Below are positions 31,756 through 40,459 of a stretch of 64,000 nucleotides of DNA, piece after piece. How positions within the stretch are numbered: the first letter of the stretch is position 1; every line of letters starts with the position of its first letter. Below the pieces are notes generated by a model. The model was given only the letters and a program-made list of their open reading frames with translations. It was not told the origin of the DNA and searched no databases. The position numbers and the translations under genes were made by a program. This DNA is from Steroidobacteraceae bacterium (GTDB lineage: Bacteria; Pseudomonadota; Gammaproteobacteria; Steroidobacterales; Steroidobacteraceae): assembly GCA_019187495.1 (NCBI GenBank), contig JABAQN010000021.1:62001-126000 (forward strand), given 5' to 3'.

Positions 31756-32606
31756 CACGCCTTCCCCCTGTGCGAGCGGCGCTCGGTCTGGAACGCGTAG
31801 CTGATGACGAGCGTCTGCGCGAGGCACAGGGATGCGGTCAACGAGCGGAACTGGCGCACTTCCGCGTCCTTGGTCTCGAACACGACATCGGCATCGCGCG
31901 CGATGGGCGACAGGCGCGTATCGCTCAACGCGAGCACCCGGGCGCCGCGCGCGCGGGCCTGTTCGACCACTTCTGCCGTCTCCTTGGCGTACGGCCGGAA
32001 ACTGATCGCGATCAGCAGGTCGCCTTCGCGCGCCATGCCGCCCTGTTCGGCGAGCATGCCGGCGACACCGTCGATCAGGTAGGCACGCTTGTCGTCGACA
32101 TGCCGCAATGCGTACGCGAGATAGGCGGCGACCGGAAACGCTCGGCGCACTCCGATGATGTAGACAGCCCGCGCATCGCGGATCAGCGCGACTCCCGCCT
32201 CGAGGTCGGTTCGACGGGTCGATTCCTTGAGGTGCTCGAGCGCGATGATGTTGCTGTCGGCGAACTCCTGCATCAGCTCGTGGGGCGAGAGCACGTCGAC
32301 GCCGCCCGAGCGCTCGTTGAACTGGCGGATGCGGTCGGCATAGCTCGGGCTCGGCGCGAACGCGAGCAGTTCGTCGCGGAAGAGCTTCTGCATGTCGCTC
32401 GCGCCCTCGTAGCCCATCGCCTTGGCGAAGCGCACGACGGTCGAGGGCTGCACCCGGCAGCGCCCGGCGATGACCGCGAGCGTCTGCAGGCCCATGTCGT
32501 TCGGGTGATCGAGCACGAACTGCGCGACCTGCTTGAGGCGCGGGCTCAGGCGGTCATATTGGCGCACGATCTCGCTGCGCAACTTCTCGACGTCTTTGGC
32601 TGGCAT
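31755..32606 (-). CDS. iolR: RpiR/MurR-family transcriptional regulator of inositol use
   Basis: This 283-residue regulator has an N-terminal helix-turn-helix (about residues 1-80, with GLQTLAVIAGRCRVQPSTVVRFAKAMG) and a C-terminal SIS sugar-phosphate-binding domain (about 125-255, with AVYIIGVRRAFPVAAYLAYAL and GDLLIAISFRPYAKETAEVV). RpiR proteins sense phosphorylated sugars; in inositol loci the ligand is expected to be a phosphorylated intermediate. It starts the unit with iolG, and operators in its own promoter imply autoregulation. The seven dyads across the locus are its likely targets. The gene symbol is assigned by context. Confidence 0.88.
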   Translation of the reverse strand: MPAKDVEKLRSEIVRQYDRLSPRLKQVAQFVLDHPNDMGLQTLAVIAGRCRVQPSTVVRFAKAMGYEGASDMQKLFRDELLAFAPSPSYADRIRQFNERSGGVDVLSPHELMQEFADSNIIALEHLKESTRRTDLEAGVALIRDARAVYIIGVRRAFPVAAYLAYALRHVDDKRAYLIDGVAGMLAEQGGMAREGDLLIAISFRPYAKETAEVVEQARARGARVLALSDTRLSPIARDADVVFETKDAEVRQFRSLTASLCLAQTLVISYAFQTERRSHRGKA

Positions 32607-32612
32607 GATCCG

Positions 32613-32641
32613 ATACTAGCGAAATGGAAAATGCATTCCAA
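32613..32641 (-). promoter_or_regulatory. Promoter of the iolR-iolG unit, possibly leaderless
   Basis: On the minus strand TTGGAA (complement of 32636-32641), 17 bases, then TAGTAT (complement of 32613-32618). Only six bases separate the -10 from the ATG of the regulator, so the transcript may start at or next to the start codon. Operator 5 covers the -35 and spacer. Confidence 0.45.
32625..32640. promoter_or_regulatory. RpiR/IolR-type operator 5 (perfect arms)
   Basis: TGGAAAATGCATTCCA has perfectly complementary arms around six bases. It overlaps the -35 and spacer of the regulator promoter. A shorter dyad, TGGAAATTTCA, follows at 32650-32660. Confidence 0.75.
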
Positions 32642-32725
32642 TAATCGAATGGAAATTTCAACAGTGCCGCGGCTGCGCATGCGATCCGGATCGGACCTTT
32701 GGGACCTCTCGCAAGGGGTTCAGAT

Positions 32726-32741
32726 TGGAATATATATTTCA
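32726..32741. promoter_or_regulatory. RpiR/IolR-type operator 6
   Basis: TGGAATATATATTTCA fits the dyad and lies four bases upstream of the -35 element of the receptor promoter. Operator 7 begins exactly 60 bp downstream. Confidence 0.7.
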
Positions 32742-32745
32742 TCCA

Positions 32746-32775
32746 TTGCAAATAACAAAATTCCTGTTCTATACT
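32746..32775 (+). promoter_or_regulatory. Promoter of the TonB-dependent receptor gene
   Basis: TTGCAA (32746-32751) and TATACT (32770-32775) with an 18-base spacer form a good sigma-70 promoter, with a start near 32782. Two operators flank it, one just upstream and one just after the start, an arrangement that would allow looping or roadblock repression. Confidence 0.6.
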
Positions 32776-32785
32776 CGGCCACAAA

Positions 32786-32801
32786 TGGAACCATGATTCC
32801 A
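32786..32801. promoter_or_regulatory. RpiR/IolR-type operator 7 (perfect arms)
   Basis: TGGAACCATGATTCCA has perfect TGGAA/TTCCA arms. It lies directly after the predicted start of the receptor transcript. Confidence 0.72.
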
Positions 32802-32821
32802 CGCTGCAAGGGGTAAGGGCT

Positions 32822-35638
32822 GTGTCAGCACTTGGTCGTACGCTCGTTCGCCGTGTCTCCCCGATGATCGTAGCCATCGCAGCGGCTTTCGCCGGCCTGC
32901 AGCGTGAGGCGCTGGCCGGAGAAATCGCCGGTCGTGTCACCGATGCCACGACAGGGCGGCCGCTGCCGAATGCCACGGTGCGGGTGCAGGAACTCGACCG
33001 CACGGTGAGAGCCGACCGGTCGGGAGCCTATCGCATCACCGACGTGCCCGCAGGTTCCTATACGGTCGAAGCGGAGTTCGTCGGATTCGCCGCCAGTTCG
33101 ACGAGCGTCACCGTTGCCGCGACGGGAGTCGCGACGCAGCCGATCGCGCTGTCGGGCCTCAACATCGAGGAAGTGACCGTGACGGGTTACCGCCTCGCGC
33201 AGGCTACGGCGCTGCAGGACAAGAAGTCGGCGAAGTACATCAAGGAGTCGGTCACGGCTGATGATGCCGGCAAGCTCCCCGACCAGAACGCCGGCGATAC
33301 GCTTGCACGCGTCACCGGCGTGTCGGTCACCACGGATCAGGGCGAGGGTCGCTACGTGACGATCCGCGGCATCGATGCGGCACTGAGCAACGTCACGATC
33401 GACGGCCAGACGATCGGTTCGCCCGAAGGCGACACGCGACGCGTGGCGCTCGACACCGTGCCCGCCAACATCCTCTCGAAGCTCGAAGTCATCAAGTCGG
33501 TCACCCCCGATCTCGACGGCAACGCAATCGGCGGCACCGTCAATATCGTGACGCCGAGCGCGTTCGACGACCCCGATGGCCGTTCGTTTTCGGCGACCGC
33601 GGACTACGGCTATTCCGACCTCGGCGAGCATCACCCGTGGGGAGCGAGCGCGGCCTGGAGCCGCCTCATGGCCGACGACCGCTTCGGTATCGTGCTGTCG
33701 GCCAGCTATTCGGACCGCAAGTTCACGTCGCATAACATCCAGGGGGGCGATCCGTGGCAGGAAGAGGGCGACTACCTCGTGCCGGATGAACTCAACATCC
33801 GCGACTACCTGATCCGGCGGGTGCGCAAGGGCCTGGTGGCCAACTTCGAGTTCCGGCCGAACGACACGGTGAAGCTGCACTGGCGCAACATCGTGAACCG
33901 CTACGAAGACACCGAATTGCAGCCCGAGATCACCTACGACTACAGGAACGGCGACCTCGAGAACCAGACGCCGACATCAGGACTGTTCACCGAGGGGGAA
34001 GGCAAACGCGAGAACTCCGAGCGCCTCGAGATCCAGAAGATCCTCTCTTCGACCCTCGGCGGCGAGTTCGAGATCGGCGCCTGGACGCTGAATCTGTCGG
34101 CGACGTACGGCAAGACGGAACAGGACACGCCCTACGACAATGCGTGGACCTTCGAGCTCGACACTGAAATCCCGATGACCTATGACACGTCGGACTACTA
34201 TTTCCGCGTCGACGCCGGCCCTGAGTTCTACGACGCCTCGAACTTCGAGTTCGACGAAACCGCGCAGGGCGGCCAGTTCATCGAGGAGAAGCTGCGAGTC
34301 GGCAAGGTCGATCTCAGGAGGGACTTCGATTGGGGCAGCCGCAGCGGCTACCTCAAGGCGGGCGCGAAGTTCATCGGCCGCAAGAGCGACAGCGACCAGG
34401 ACATGATCGTGTACGACGGCTTCGACGGCGGCGACTTGCTGCTTTCCGATGTCGCGCACGCCGGCGATCCGGGCTTCTATCGCGATGTGCGGCCTCACTA
34501 CACGTTCGGGCCCTATCCGGACTTTCGGGCCGCACAGCGGTTCTTCGCGGTCAACCAGGCCCTCTTCGAGGTGAACCCTGCCGACACCGTGTCCGAGTCC
34601 TATGGGGTCGACTTCACCGTGAAGGAGGACGTGACGGCGGGCTACGTGATGGGCTCGTTCGACATCGGCACCGTCACGCTGATCGGCGGCGTACGGGTCG
34701 AGCGCACGGAGACCGACTTCACGGCGTTCGACGTGCAGATCGTCGACGACAACGTGACGGATCCGCCGCCGCAGGTGACGGGCACGAAGAACTACACGAA
34801 CTGGATGCCCGGCCTGCAGATGACCTGGGCGATCCAGCCCGACCTCATCGCGCGCGCGGCGTGGACCAACACCATCGGCCGGCCGTCGTACGAGCAGACC
34901 GTGCCGTTTCGCCTCTTCGAGATCGAAGAAGACGATCCGGGCGTGTATGAAGGCGCCATCGAGATGGGCAATCCGAACCTCGATCCGCTCGAGTCCATGA
35001 ACTTCGATGTCGCGCTCGAGTGGTACCTCGAGCCCGCCGGCATCCTGAATGCGGGCGTGTTCTACAAGGACATCGACCACCCGATCTTCACGCGCATCCA
35101 GACACTCGAGGATGTCGACTTCGAAGGGCGGTTCTACTCCGAACTCGAGATAGAGCAGGCACAGAACGCCCGCAGCGGCAGCATCTTCGGCGTGGAACTC
35201 GGTTACCAGTACCAGTTTCGCAGGCTGCCCGGGCTGCTCCGCGGCCTCGGGGTCTCGCTCGGTTATACCTGGACGGACAGCGAAGCGGATGCGCCGGACC
35301 GTGCCGCCAAGGTGCCGTTCTTCCAGCAATCGGAGCACGTCGGCAACGTCTCGTTGTACTACGAACTCGCCGGGCTCGAGATGCGGCTCGGCTATGCCTA
35401 CCGCAGCGAGTACCTGTACGCGCTGGGCGATGCACCGTCGGAGGACCTGTATGTCGACACGCACGGGCAGCTCGATTTCAAGGCGAGCTACGACATCACG
35501 AAGCACGTGAACGCCTTCGTGCAGATGCAGAACATCACGAGTGAGCCGCTGCGCTACGTGAGCGGCACCCGCGCGCGTCTCGCGGAGAACGAGTTCTACT
35601 CCTGGAGCATACTCGCCGGCGTGAGCATCAAGTTCTAG
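32822..35638 (+). CDS. TonB-dependent receptor with carboxypeptidase-regulatory-like domain, probable phytate/inositol-phosphate uptake
   Basis: This 938-residue outer-membrane protein is of the Caulobacter/Xanthomonas type. A signal peptide covers about residues 1-32. A carboxypeptidase-regulatory-like domain follows at about 33-115 (IAGRVTDATTGRPLPNATV). The plug at about 120-260 includes VTVTGYR, RVTGVSVTTDQGEGRYVTIRG and NAIGGTVNIVT. A 22-strand-type barrel ends with WSILAGVSIKF, the terminal Phe being the BAM signal. The GTG start is preceded by AAGGGG. The iol operators and the divergent iolR suggest it is induced with the pathway; the ligand (phytate, inositol or inositol phosphates) is inferred, not seen. 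Confidence 0.88.
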   Translation: MSALGRTLVRRVSPMIVAIAAAFAGLQREALAGEIAGRVTDATTGRPLPNATVRVQELDRTVRADRSGAYRITDVPAGSYTVEAEFVGFAASSTSVTVAATGVATQPIALSGLNIEEVTVTGYRLAQATALQDKKSAKYIKESVTADDAGKLPDQNAGDTLARVTGVSVTTDQGEGRYVTIRGIDAALSNVTIDGQTIGSPEGDTRRVALDTVPANILSKLEVIKSVTPDLDGNAIGGTVNIVTPSAFDDPDGRSFSATADYGYSDLGEHHPWGASAAWSRLMADDRFGIVLSASYSDRKFTSHNIQGGDPWQEEGDYLVPDELNIRDYLIRRVRKGLVANFEFRPNDTVKLHWRNIVNRYEDTELQPEITYDYRNGDLENQTPTSGLFTEGEGKRENSERLEIQKILSSTLGGEFEIGAWTLNLSATYGKTEQDTPYDNAWTFELDTEIPMTYDTSDYYFRVDAGPEFYDASNFEFDETAQGGQFIEEKLRVGKVDLRRDFDWGSRSGYLKAGAKFIGRKSDSDQDMIVYDGFDGGDLLLSDVAHAGDPGFYRDVRPHYTFGPYPDFRAAQRFFAVNQALFEVNPADTVSESYGVDFTVKEDVTAGYVMGSFDIGTVTLIGGVRVERTETDFTAFDVQIVDDNVTDPPPQVTGTKNYTNWMPGLQMTWAIQPDLIARAAWTNTIGRPSYEQTVPFRLFEIEEDDPGVYEGAIEMGNPNLDPLESMNFDVALEWYLEPAGILNAGVFYKDIDHPIFTRIQTLEDVDFEGRFYSELEIEQAQNARSGSIFGVELGYQYQFRRLPGLLRGLGVSLGYTWTDSEADAPDRAAKVPFFQQSEHVGNVSLYYELAGLEMRLGYAYRSEYLYALGDAPSEDLYVDTHGQLDFKASYDITKHVNAFVQMQNITSEPLRYVSGTRARLAENEFYSWSILAGVSIKF

Positions 35639-35678
35639 GCGTGCGTCGTCCGCCCGGCGCTCGTGGTGAGCGGCGACG

Positions 35679-35775
35679 GGCGAAAGGCGAAAGGCGAGAG
35701 GCGAGAGGCGGACAGCAGGCGGCCAGACCAGGCCAGCGTATCTGGCTGTTCGCTGCCCGCCATTCGCTGTAGGCT
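35679..35775. repeat. Heptad-periodic intergenic element with stem-loop
   Basis: The left arm is GGCGAAA twice, GGCGAGA twice, then GGCGGAC. The right arm (35741-35775) reads TCTGGCT, GTTCGCT, GCCCGCC, ATTCGCT, GTAGGCT. GCCAGA (35722-35727) pairs with TCTGGC (35741-35746). It fills most of the 143-base gap after the receptor gene and may act as a terminator or mRNA stabiliser; no T-tract is visible. Confidence 0.72.
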
Positions 35776-35781
35776 CCCCCG

Positions 35782-36690
35782 ATGCCCGCCCGTTCGCTTC
35801 GCGGCATCGCGTTCATGCTCGCCGCGGTGGCCACCTTCGCCGGCATGGATGCGCTGCTGAAGGCGCTGACGGCGCATTACCCGCCGTTGCAGGTCGCCGT
35901 GTTGCGCGGCGCGGCGTCGCTGCCGTTCATCGCGCTGCCGCTGCTGCTGACGGGGCGCGGCCGCGAACTGCTCGCCCATCGCCCCGGCATGCACCTGCTG
36001 CGCGGCCTGCTGATGGTCGTGATCATGGCCGGATTCCTGTATGCCGTGCGGGCGATGTCGCTCGCCGACGCCTACGCGATCTTTCTCACGGCGCCGCTGA
36101 TGGTGACGGCGCTCGCGGCGCTCGGCCTGCGCGAGCACGTCGGCTGGCATCGCTGGGGCGCCGTCGTGGTCGGCCTCGCGGGCGCGGTGGCGATGCTGCG
36201 CCCATCGGTCTCGGGGCTCGTCCTGTGGGGCGTGATCGGCGCCTTCGTTTCGGCGTTCGCCTACGCCTGCAACGCGATATTGCTCCGGGTGCTCACGCGG
36301 ACGGACTCGACCGCGAGTGTCGCGCTGTGGTCGCTCGCGATCATGACGGTGGTATCGGCGCTGCTCGCCGCGCACGACTGGCGCGACGTGCTGGCGGCGC
36401 ACCTGTGGCAGATCGCGGCGGTGGGCCTCGCCGGCGCGGTGGCGCAGATGTGCCTGATCGAGGCGTTTCGCGCTGCGCCCGCGTCGGTGATCGCGCCGTT
36501 CGAGTACACGGCGCTCTTCTGGGGCATCACGATCGACTGGGTCGTGTGGGACGCCCTGCCGTCGATGCGCGTGCTCGCGGGCGGCGCGATCGTGGTCGGC
36601 AGCGGTCTCTACATCATCTGGCGCGAGCGACGGCTCGAGCTCGCGCCACCGATCGCGGCGCGTGCCGCCGCGGGCAATGTGCCGCCGTGA
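35782..36690 (+). CDS. DMT-superfamily (EamA) permease
   Basis: This inner-membrane protein has 302 residues, about ten helices and two EamA repeats (residues 5-135 and 150-285). GIAFMLAAVATFAGMDALLKAL in helix 1 and FAYACNAILLRVL at the start of the second repeat fit the family. DMT carriers export or exchange metabolites; the substrate is unknown. It starts six bases after the heptad element and faces the aldehyde dehydrogenase gene. Confidence 0.87.
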   Translation: MPARSLRGIAFMLAAVATFAGMDALLKALTAHYPPLQVAVLRGAASLPFIALPLLLTGRGRELLAHRPGMHLLRGLLMVVIMAGFLYAVRAMSLADAYAIFLTAPLMVTALAALGLREHVGWHRWGAVVVGLAGAVAMLRPSVSGLVLWGVIGAFVSAFAYACNAILLRVLTRTDSTASVALWSLAIMTVVSALLAAHDWRDVLAAHLWQIAAVGLAGAVAQMCLIEAFRAAPASVIAPFEYTALFWGITIDWVVWDALPSMRVLAGGAIVVGSGLYIIWRERRLELAPPIAARAAAGNVPP

Positions 36691-36720
36691 GGCGGGGAGA
36701 CCACATGCGACGTCGGGGTC

Positions 36721-38223
36721 TCACCACGCGACGCTGACGCCCTTCGTCTTGAGATAGGGCTCGAGGCCTTCCTTGCCGAATTCGCGGCCCCAGCCGGACT
36801 GCTTGTTGCCGCCGAACGGCATCGCGGGGTCGAGCGCGGCGTGCATGTTGACACTCACCTGGCCCGAGTCGATCCGGCGCACCATCTGCATCGCAAGCCC
36901 GATGTCGCGCGTCCAGACGCTGCCCGAGAGGCCGTAGATCGTGTCGTTCGCCTCGGCCGCCACCTGGTCGAGGTCTGCATCGCCGAACGATTGCACGCAG
37001 AGCACGGGTCCGAAGATCTCGTTCTTCACCGGCGTCATGTCAGGGCGCATGCGCGCGAAGACCGTCGGTTCGAAGAAGAAGCCCGGTCGCGACGGCGCAC
37101 CGCCGCCGCACACGAGCTCGCCACCCTCGCGCCGGCCCGCCTCGACGTAGCCGCGCACGCGCTCGCGCTGTTTGGCGGAAATGAGCGGACCGAACTGCGT
37201 CGCCGGGTCGAGCCCGTGCCCGAGTTGCATCGATCCCGCGATACGCGCGACGCCCTCGACGACCTGGTCGTGCACCTTCTCGTGCACATAGAGGCGCGTG
37301 CCGGCCATGCAGTTCTGTCCCTGCAGGAAGAAACACGCACGCGCCGCGCCCGGGATCACCTGCTCGAGCACCGCGTCCGCGAACACGATCACCGGCGATT
37401 TGCCGCCGAGTTCGAGCGACACTTTCTTGAGGTTGCCCGTGGCGGCCCTGACGATCAGCCGCCCGACTTCCGTCGAGCCGGTGAAGGCGATCTTGTCGAC
37501 GCCCGGATGCGCGGCGAGCGCCGCGCCCGCCGTTTCGCCGAATCCGGTGACGACATTGACGACTCCTTCCGGCACGCCGGCTTCGGCGCACAGTTCCGCC
37601 ATCCTGAGCGCCGTGAGCGGCGTGAGTTCGGCGGGCTTCAGTATCAGCGTGCAGCCGGCCGCGAGTGCCGGCGCGAGCTTCACCATCAGCATCGGCAGCG
37701 GCGCGTTCCATGGCGTGATCGCACCCACGACACCGATTGGTTCCCGCAACGTGAAGGACAGTACTTCGCCCGGCCGCCGCCCCTGCGGCGCCGCCGGAAT
37801 CGTCGCGCCCTCGATCTTCGTCGGCCAGCCGGCGTAGTAGCGGAAGAAATCCGGCACGACGTGCCTCACGACATACTGCGCGATCGAAAGCGGCTGGCCG
37901 TTGTCGAGGACCTCGAGCTCGATGAGTTCCTGCGCGTGCTGCTCGACGAGGTCGGCGAGCTTCCAGAGCACCTTGCCGCGTTCGGCCGCCGTGAACTTCG
38001 CCCACGGACCTGTCAACGCCCGGCGCGCGGCCTGCGCGGCCGCGTCGATGTCGGCCGCGTCACCCGCGGCGGCCGTTGCGATGCGCTGTCCCGTGCCCGG
38101 ATCAAACACGTCGAATCGCCGGCCGGCGAGCGGCGCGACCCAGCGGCCGCCGATGAAAAGCTGGTGTGCGCGTGCGAGGAAGGCCTGCGTCGAGGTGGCG
38201 GGGACGGGTGCACTTGCGGTCAT
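36721..38223 (-). CDS. NAD-dependent aldehyde dehydrogenase
   Basis: This ALDH has 500 residues. TPWNAPLPMLMVKLAPALAAG near residue 160, FTGSTEVGRLI near 245, the general base glutamate in SLELGGKSP near 268 and the catalytic cysteine in LQGQNCMAGTRL near 304 are all present. The pattern is that of the betaine/phenylacetaldehyde/vanillin-type ALDH1 branch. The physiological aldehyde is unclear. It could supply the 2-oxoglutarate-semialdehyde dehydrogenase missing from the hydroxyproline operon, but nothing in the sequence shows this. Confidence 0.88.
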   Translation of the reverse strand: MTASAPVPATSTQAFLARAHQLFIGGRWVAPLAGRRFDVFDPGTGQRIATAAAGDAADIDAAAQAARRALTGPWAKFTAAERGKVLWKLADLVEQHAQELIELEVLDNGQPLSIAQYVVRHVVPDFFRYYAGWPTKIEGATIPAAPQGRRPGEVLSFTLREPIGVVGAITPWNAPLPMLMVKLAPALAAGCTLILKPAELTPLTALRMAELCAEAGVPEGVVNVVTGFGETAGAALAAHPGVDKIAFTGSTEVGRLIVRAATGNLKKVSLELGGKSPVIVFADAVLEQVIPGAARACFFLQGQNCMAGTRLYVHEKVHDQVVEGVARIAGSMQLGHGLDPATQFGPLISAKQRERVRGYVEAGRREGGELVCGGGAPSRPGFFFEPTVFARMRPDMTPVKNEIFGPVLCVQSFGDADLDQVAAEANDTIYGLSGSVWTRDIGLAMQMVRRIDSGQVSVNMHAALDPAMPFGGNKQSGWGREFGKEGLEPYLKTKGVSVAW

Positions 38224-38265
38224 GCCGCACATGCTAACGCGGCGATGCCGACATCGTGCAGGGCG

Positions 38266-38365
38266 AGGAGCCAGGAGCCGGGAGCCCGACCGCAGGCCAG
38301 TCGCCCGCAGGATGCGGGACGCGCAGTGCCGCGGCACTTGCTCTAAGCTCCCGGCTTCAGGCACT
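38266..38365. repeat. Heptad-periodic intergenic element
   Basis: The left arm is AGGAGCC, AGGAGCC, GGGAGCC (38266-38286). The right arm has GCT/GC at 38340, 38347, 38354 and 38361, again with a 7-base step. GAGCCGGGAGC (38275-38285) can pair with GCTCCCGGCTTC (38347-38358) apart from one position. It fills most of the gap between the divergent aldehyde dehydrogenase and GPH carrier genes. Confidence 0.6.
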
Positions 38366-38373
38366 GAGCACAC

Positions 38374-39738
38374 ATGTCCGCCAACGCCGAATCGATCGCC
38401 GCCGACCGCGCCCGCGCCACTTCGTGGCGGCTGCATCTCGGCTGGGGAATCGGCACGCTCGGCGCGTCGCTGGTGCTGAACGGCTTTTCGTTCCTCGTCC
38501 CCTATTACCTGACAACGGTGCTCGGCATCGGCGCGGCGACCGCGGCGACGCTGCTCTTCATCGCGAAAGCGTGGGACATCGTGGCCAATCCGCTGATGGG
38601 CGTCGTGAGCGACCGGACGGCGACCCGCTGGGGCCGCCGCCGACCCTACCTGTTGCTCGGTGCGATCGTCACGGCGCTCGCGTTCGCCGGCGTCTACAGC
38701 CTCGGGCTCACGCCGCTCGCGCACACGCTGTGGTTCGTCACCCTCGCGCTCGCGCTGGTCGGCACCGGCTACACGATCTTCAACGTGCCCTACATGGCGA
38801 TGCCCGCCGAGATGCTCGATGACTACAAGGAGCGCACGCGGCTGATGTCATACCGCGTGTTCTTCATCGGCGTCGGCACGTTCCTCGCGGGCGGGCTCGC
38901 GCAGCGCATCGCGGAGCTCGCCGGCGGCGGGGCGCGCGGCTATGCGGTCATGGGGCTCGTGTTCGGTCTCGGGATCCTGGTGTTCATGGCGGCGGCGTTC
39001 TTCGGCACCGCCGGTACCCGCTTCACGGTGCGCGAACGCCGTGCCGTGCCGCTGGCCGAGCAATGGCGCACCGGATTCGCGAACCGGCCGTTCGTCGCGC
39101 TGCTCGGCACCAAGTTCCTGCAGCTCTTCGGGATGTTCACGAATACCGCGACGGCGATCTTCGTCGTGCGCTTCGTGATCGGCCGCGAGAATCCCGGCGA
39201 ATGGATGCTGTGGTTCGTGGGCGCCGCGGGCTTCATGCAGATCATCACGATTCCGCTGTGGCGCCGGATTGCCCTCGCGATCGAGAAACAGCGCACCTAC
39301 ATCCTCGCGACGGCGATATTCAGCGTGGTGTCGCTGTCCTGGCTGCTGGCGGACCCGCAGGAACCGCTGTGGTTCTTCACGCTGCGTGCGGCACTCAAGG
39401 GCGTGGCGGCCTCGGGCCTGCTGCTGATGGGCCAGTCGATGCTGCCGGACACGATCGAATACGACTACCGGCGCACGGGTCTGCGACGCGAAGGCATCTA
39501 CTCGGCGCTCTACAGCTTCGTCGAGAAGGTCGCCGCCGCGCTCGCGCCGTCGATATTGCTCGTGGTGTACGCGCTGGTCGGTTTCCAGTCACGCGCCGCG
39601 GTGCAGACGCCCGAGGCGGTCGACGGGATCAGGTGGGCGGCGGCACTGTTGCCGTGCCTCTACTTCTCGCTTTCGATTCCCTGCCTCGCGTTCTACCGCC
39701 TGACCGAGGCATCGCTGAAGGCGACCCGCCGGGCGTGA
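38374..39738 (+). CDS. MFS sugar transporter, GPH (glycoside-pentoside-hexuronide) family
   Basis: This 454-residue inner-membrane symporter has 12 helices. The helix 1-2 pattern LGWGIGTLGASLVLNGFSF and the loop AWDIVANPLMGVVSDRTATRWGRRRPYLL are diagnostic for the MelB/GPH family. YDYRRTGLRREGIYSALYSFVEK near residue 370 is the second family signature. Substrate is probably a sugar or glycoside and is not linked to a neighbouring hydrolase. Eight bases separate it from the PAP2 gene. Confidence 0.9.
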   Translation: MSANAESIAADRARATSWRLHLGWGIGTLGASLVLNGFSFLVPYYLTTVLGIGAATAATLLFIAKAWDIVANPLMGVVSDRTATRWGRRRPYLLLGAIVTALAFAGVYSLGLTPLAHTLWFVTLALALVGTGYTIFNVPYMAMPAEMLDDYKERTRLMSYRVFFIGVGTFLAGGLAQRIAELAGGGARGYAVMGLVFGLGILVFMAAAFFGTAGTRFTVRERRAVPLAEQWRTGFANRPFVALLGTKFLQLFGMFTNTATAIFVVRFVIGRENPGEWMLWFVGAAGFMQIITIPLWRRIALAIEKQRTYILATAIFSVVSLSWLLADPQEPLWFFTLRAALKGVAASGLLLMGQSMLPDTIEYDYRRTGLRREGIYSALYSFVEKVAAALAPSILLVVYALVGFQSRAAVQTPEAVDGIRWAAALLPCLYFSLSIPCLAFYRLTEASLKATRRA

Positions 39739-39745
39739 TCGGGTC

Positions 39746-40459
39746 ATGCGGATAGACGGCGCCTTCCTGCGTACGCATGCGCTGTGGCCGCTCATCGCGT
39801 ATCTCGCGGCGATGGCGCTGCTTGCGGGCCTGCATCTCGACCTGGGAATCGCGCAGCGCTGGTTTTTCGATGCGACAGGCGGCGGATGGCGTGGCCGCGG
39901 TGCGTTCTGGGCGGAGGGACTGCTGCACGCCGGTGGCGGCGCGCTCGTGCGCATCGTCGGTCTCGCTGCACTCGGCGCGTGGATCGGATCCTGGAAAATA
40001 CGGCACCTCGCGCGCTACCGGCGCGCACTGTCGTACTTCGTGCTGGCGATCGCGCTCACGAACGGGCTCACGGGGCTCCTGAAGCACGTGACCAACATCG
40101 ACTGCCCGTGGGACCTCGAACCCTTCGGTGGCCGCTTCCCGTACATCGGGCTCCTCGCCGATCGGCCGGATGCGTTGCGGCACGCGGCGTGCTTCCCCGG
40201 CGCGCATTCCGCGTCGGGCTTTGCGCTCGTCGCGCTCTACTTCGTGCTGCGTGACATGAATCGCGGCAAGGCCTGGGTGGGCCTCGTGGTCGGCCTTGCG
40301 CTCGGCGCCGTGTTCGCGTTCGCCCAGGAAGCGCGTGGCGCGCATTTCCTGTCGCACGACCTCACGAGCGCGGCCATCGCGTGGTTCACGAGCCTCGCGC
40401 TCTACGCGCTCTACACGAGCCGCAGCACCACCTTGCCGGCGTTGCGACCCGCGAGCTGA
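39746..40459 (+). CDS. PAP2-family membrane phosphatase
   Basis: This 237-residue integral membrane phosphatase has about five helices. The three PAP2 motifs are visible: KHVTNIDCPWDL near residue 112, PGAHSASGFAL near 152 and EARGAHFLSHDLTSA near 196 with the catalytic histidine. The form resembles lipid A or undecaprenyl/phospholipid phosphatases. It overlaps the convergent reductase gene by 49 bases. Confidence 0.85.
   Translation: MRIDGAFLRTHALWPLIAYLAAMALLAGLHLDLGIAQRWFFDATGGGWRGRGAFWAEGLLHAGGGALVRIVGLAALGAWIGSWKIRHLARYRRALSYFVLAIALTNGLTGLLKHVTNIDCPWDLEPFGGRFPYIGLLADRPDALRHAACFPGAHSASGFALVALYFVLRDMNRGKAWVGLVVGLALGAVFAFAQEARGAHFLSHDLTSAAIAWFTSLALYALYTSRSTTLPALRPAS

Noticed and set aside
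35679-35713. CRISPR-like array
   Set aside because: The units are contiguous 7-mers without spacers; there are no cas genes in the window.
35639-35781. Rho-independent terminator after the TonB receptor
   Set aside because: A stem-loop exists but no T-run follows it, so it is listed only as a repeat element.
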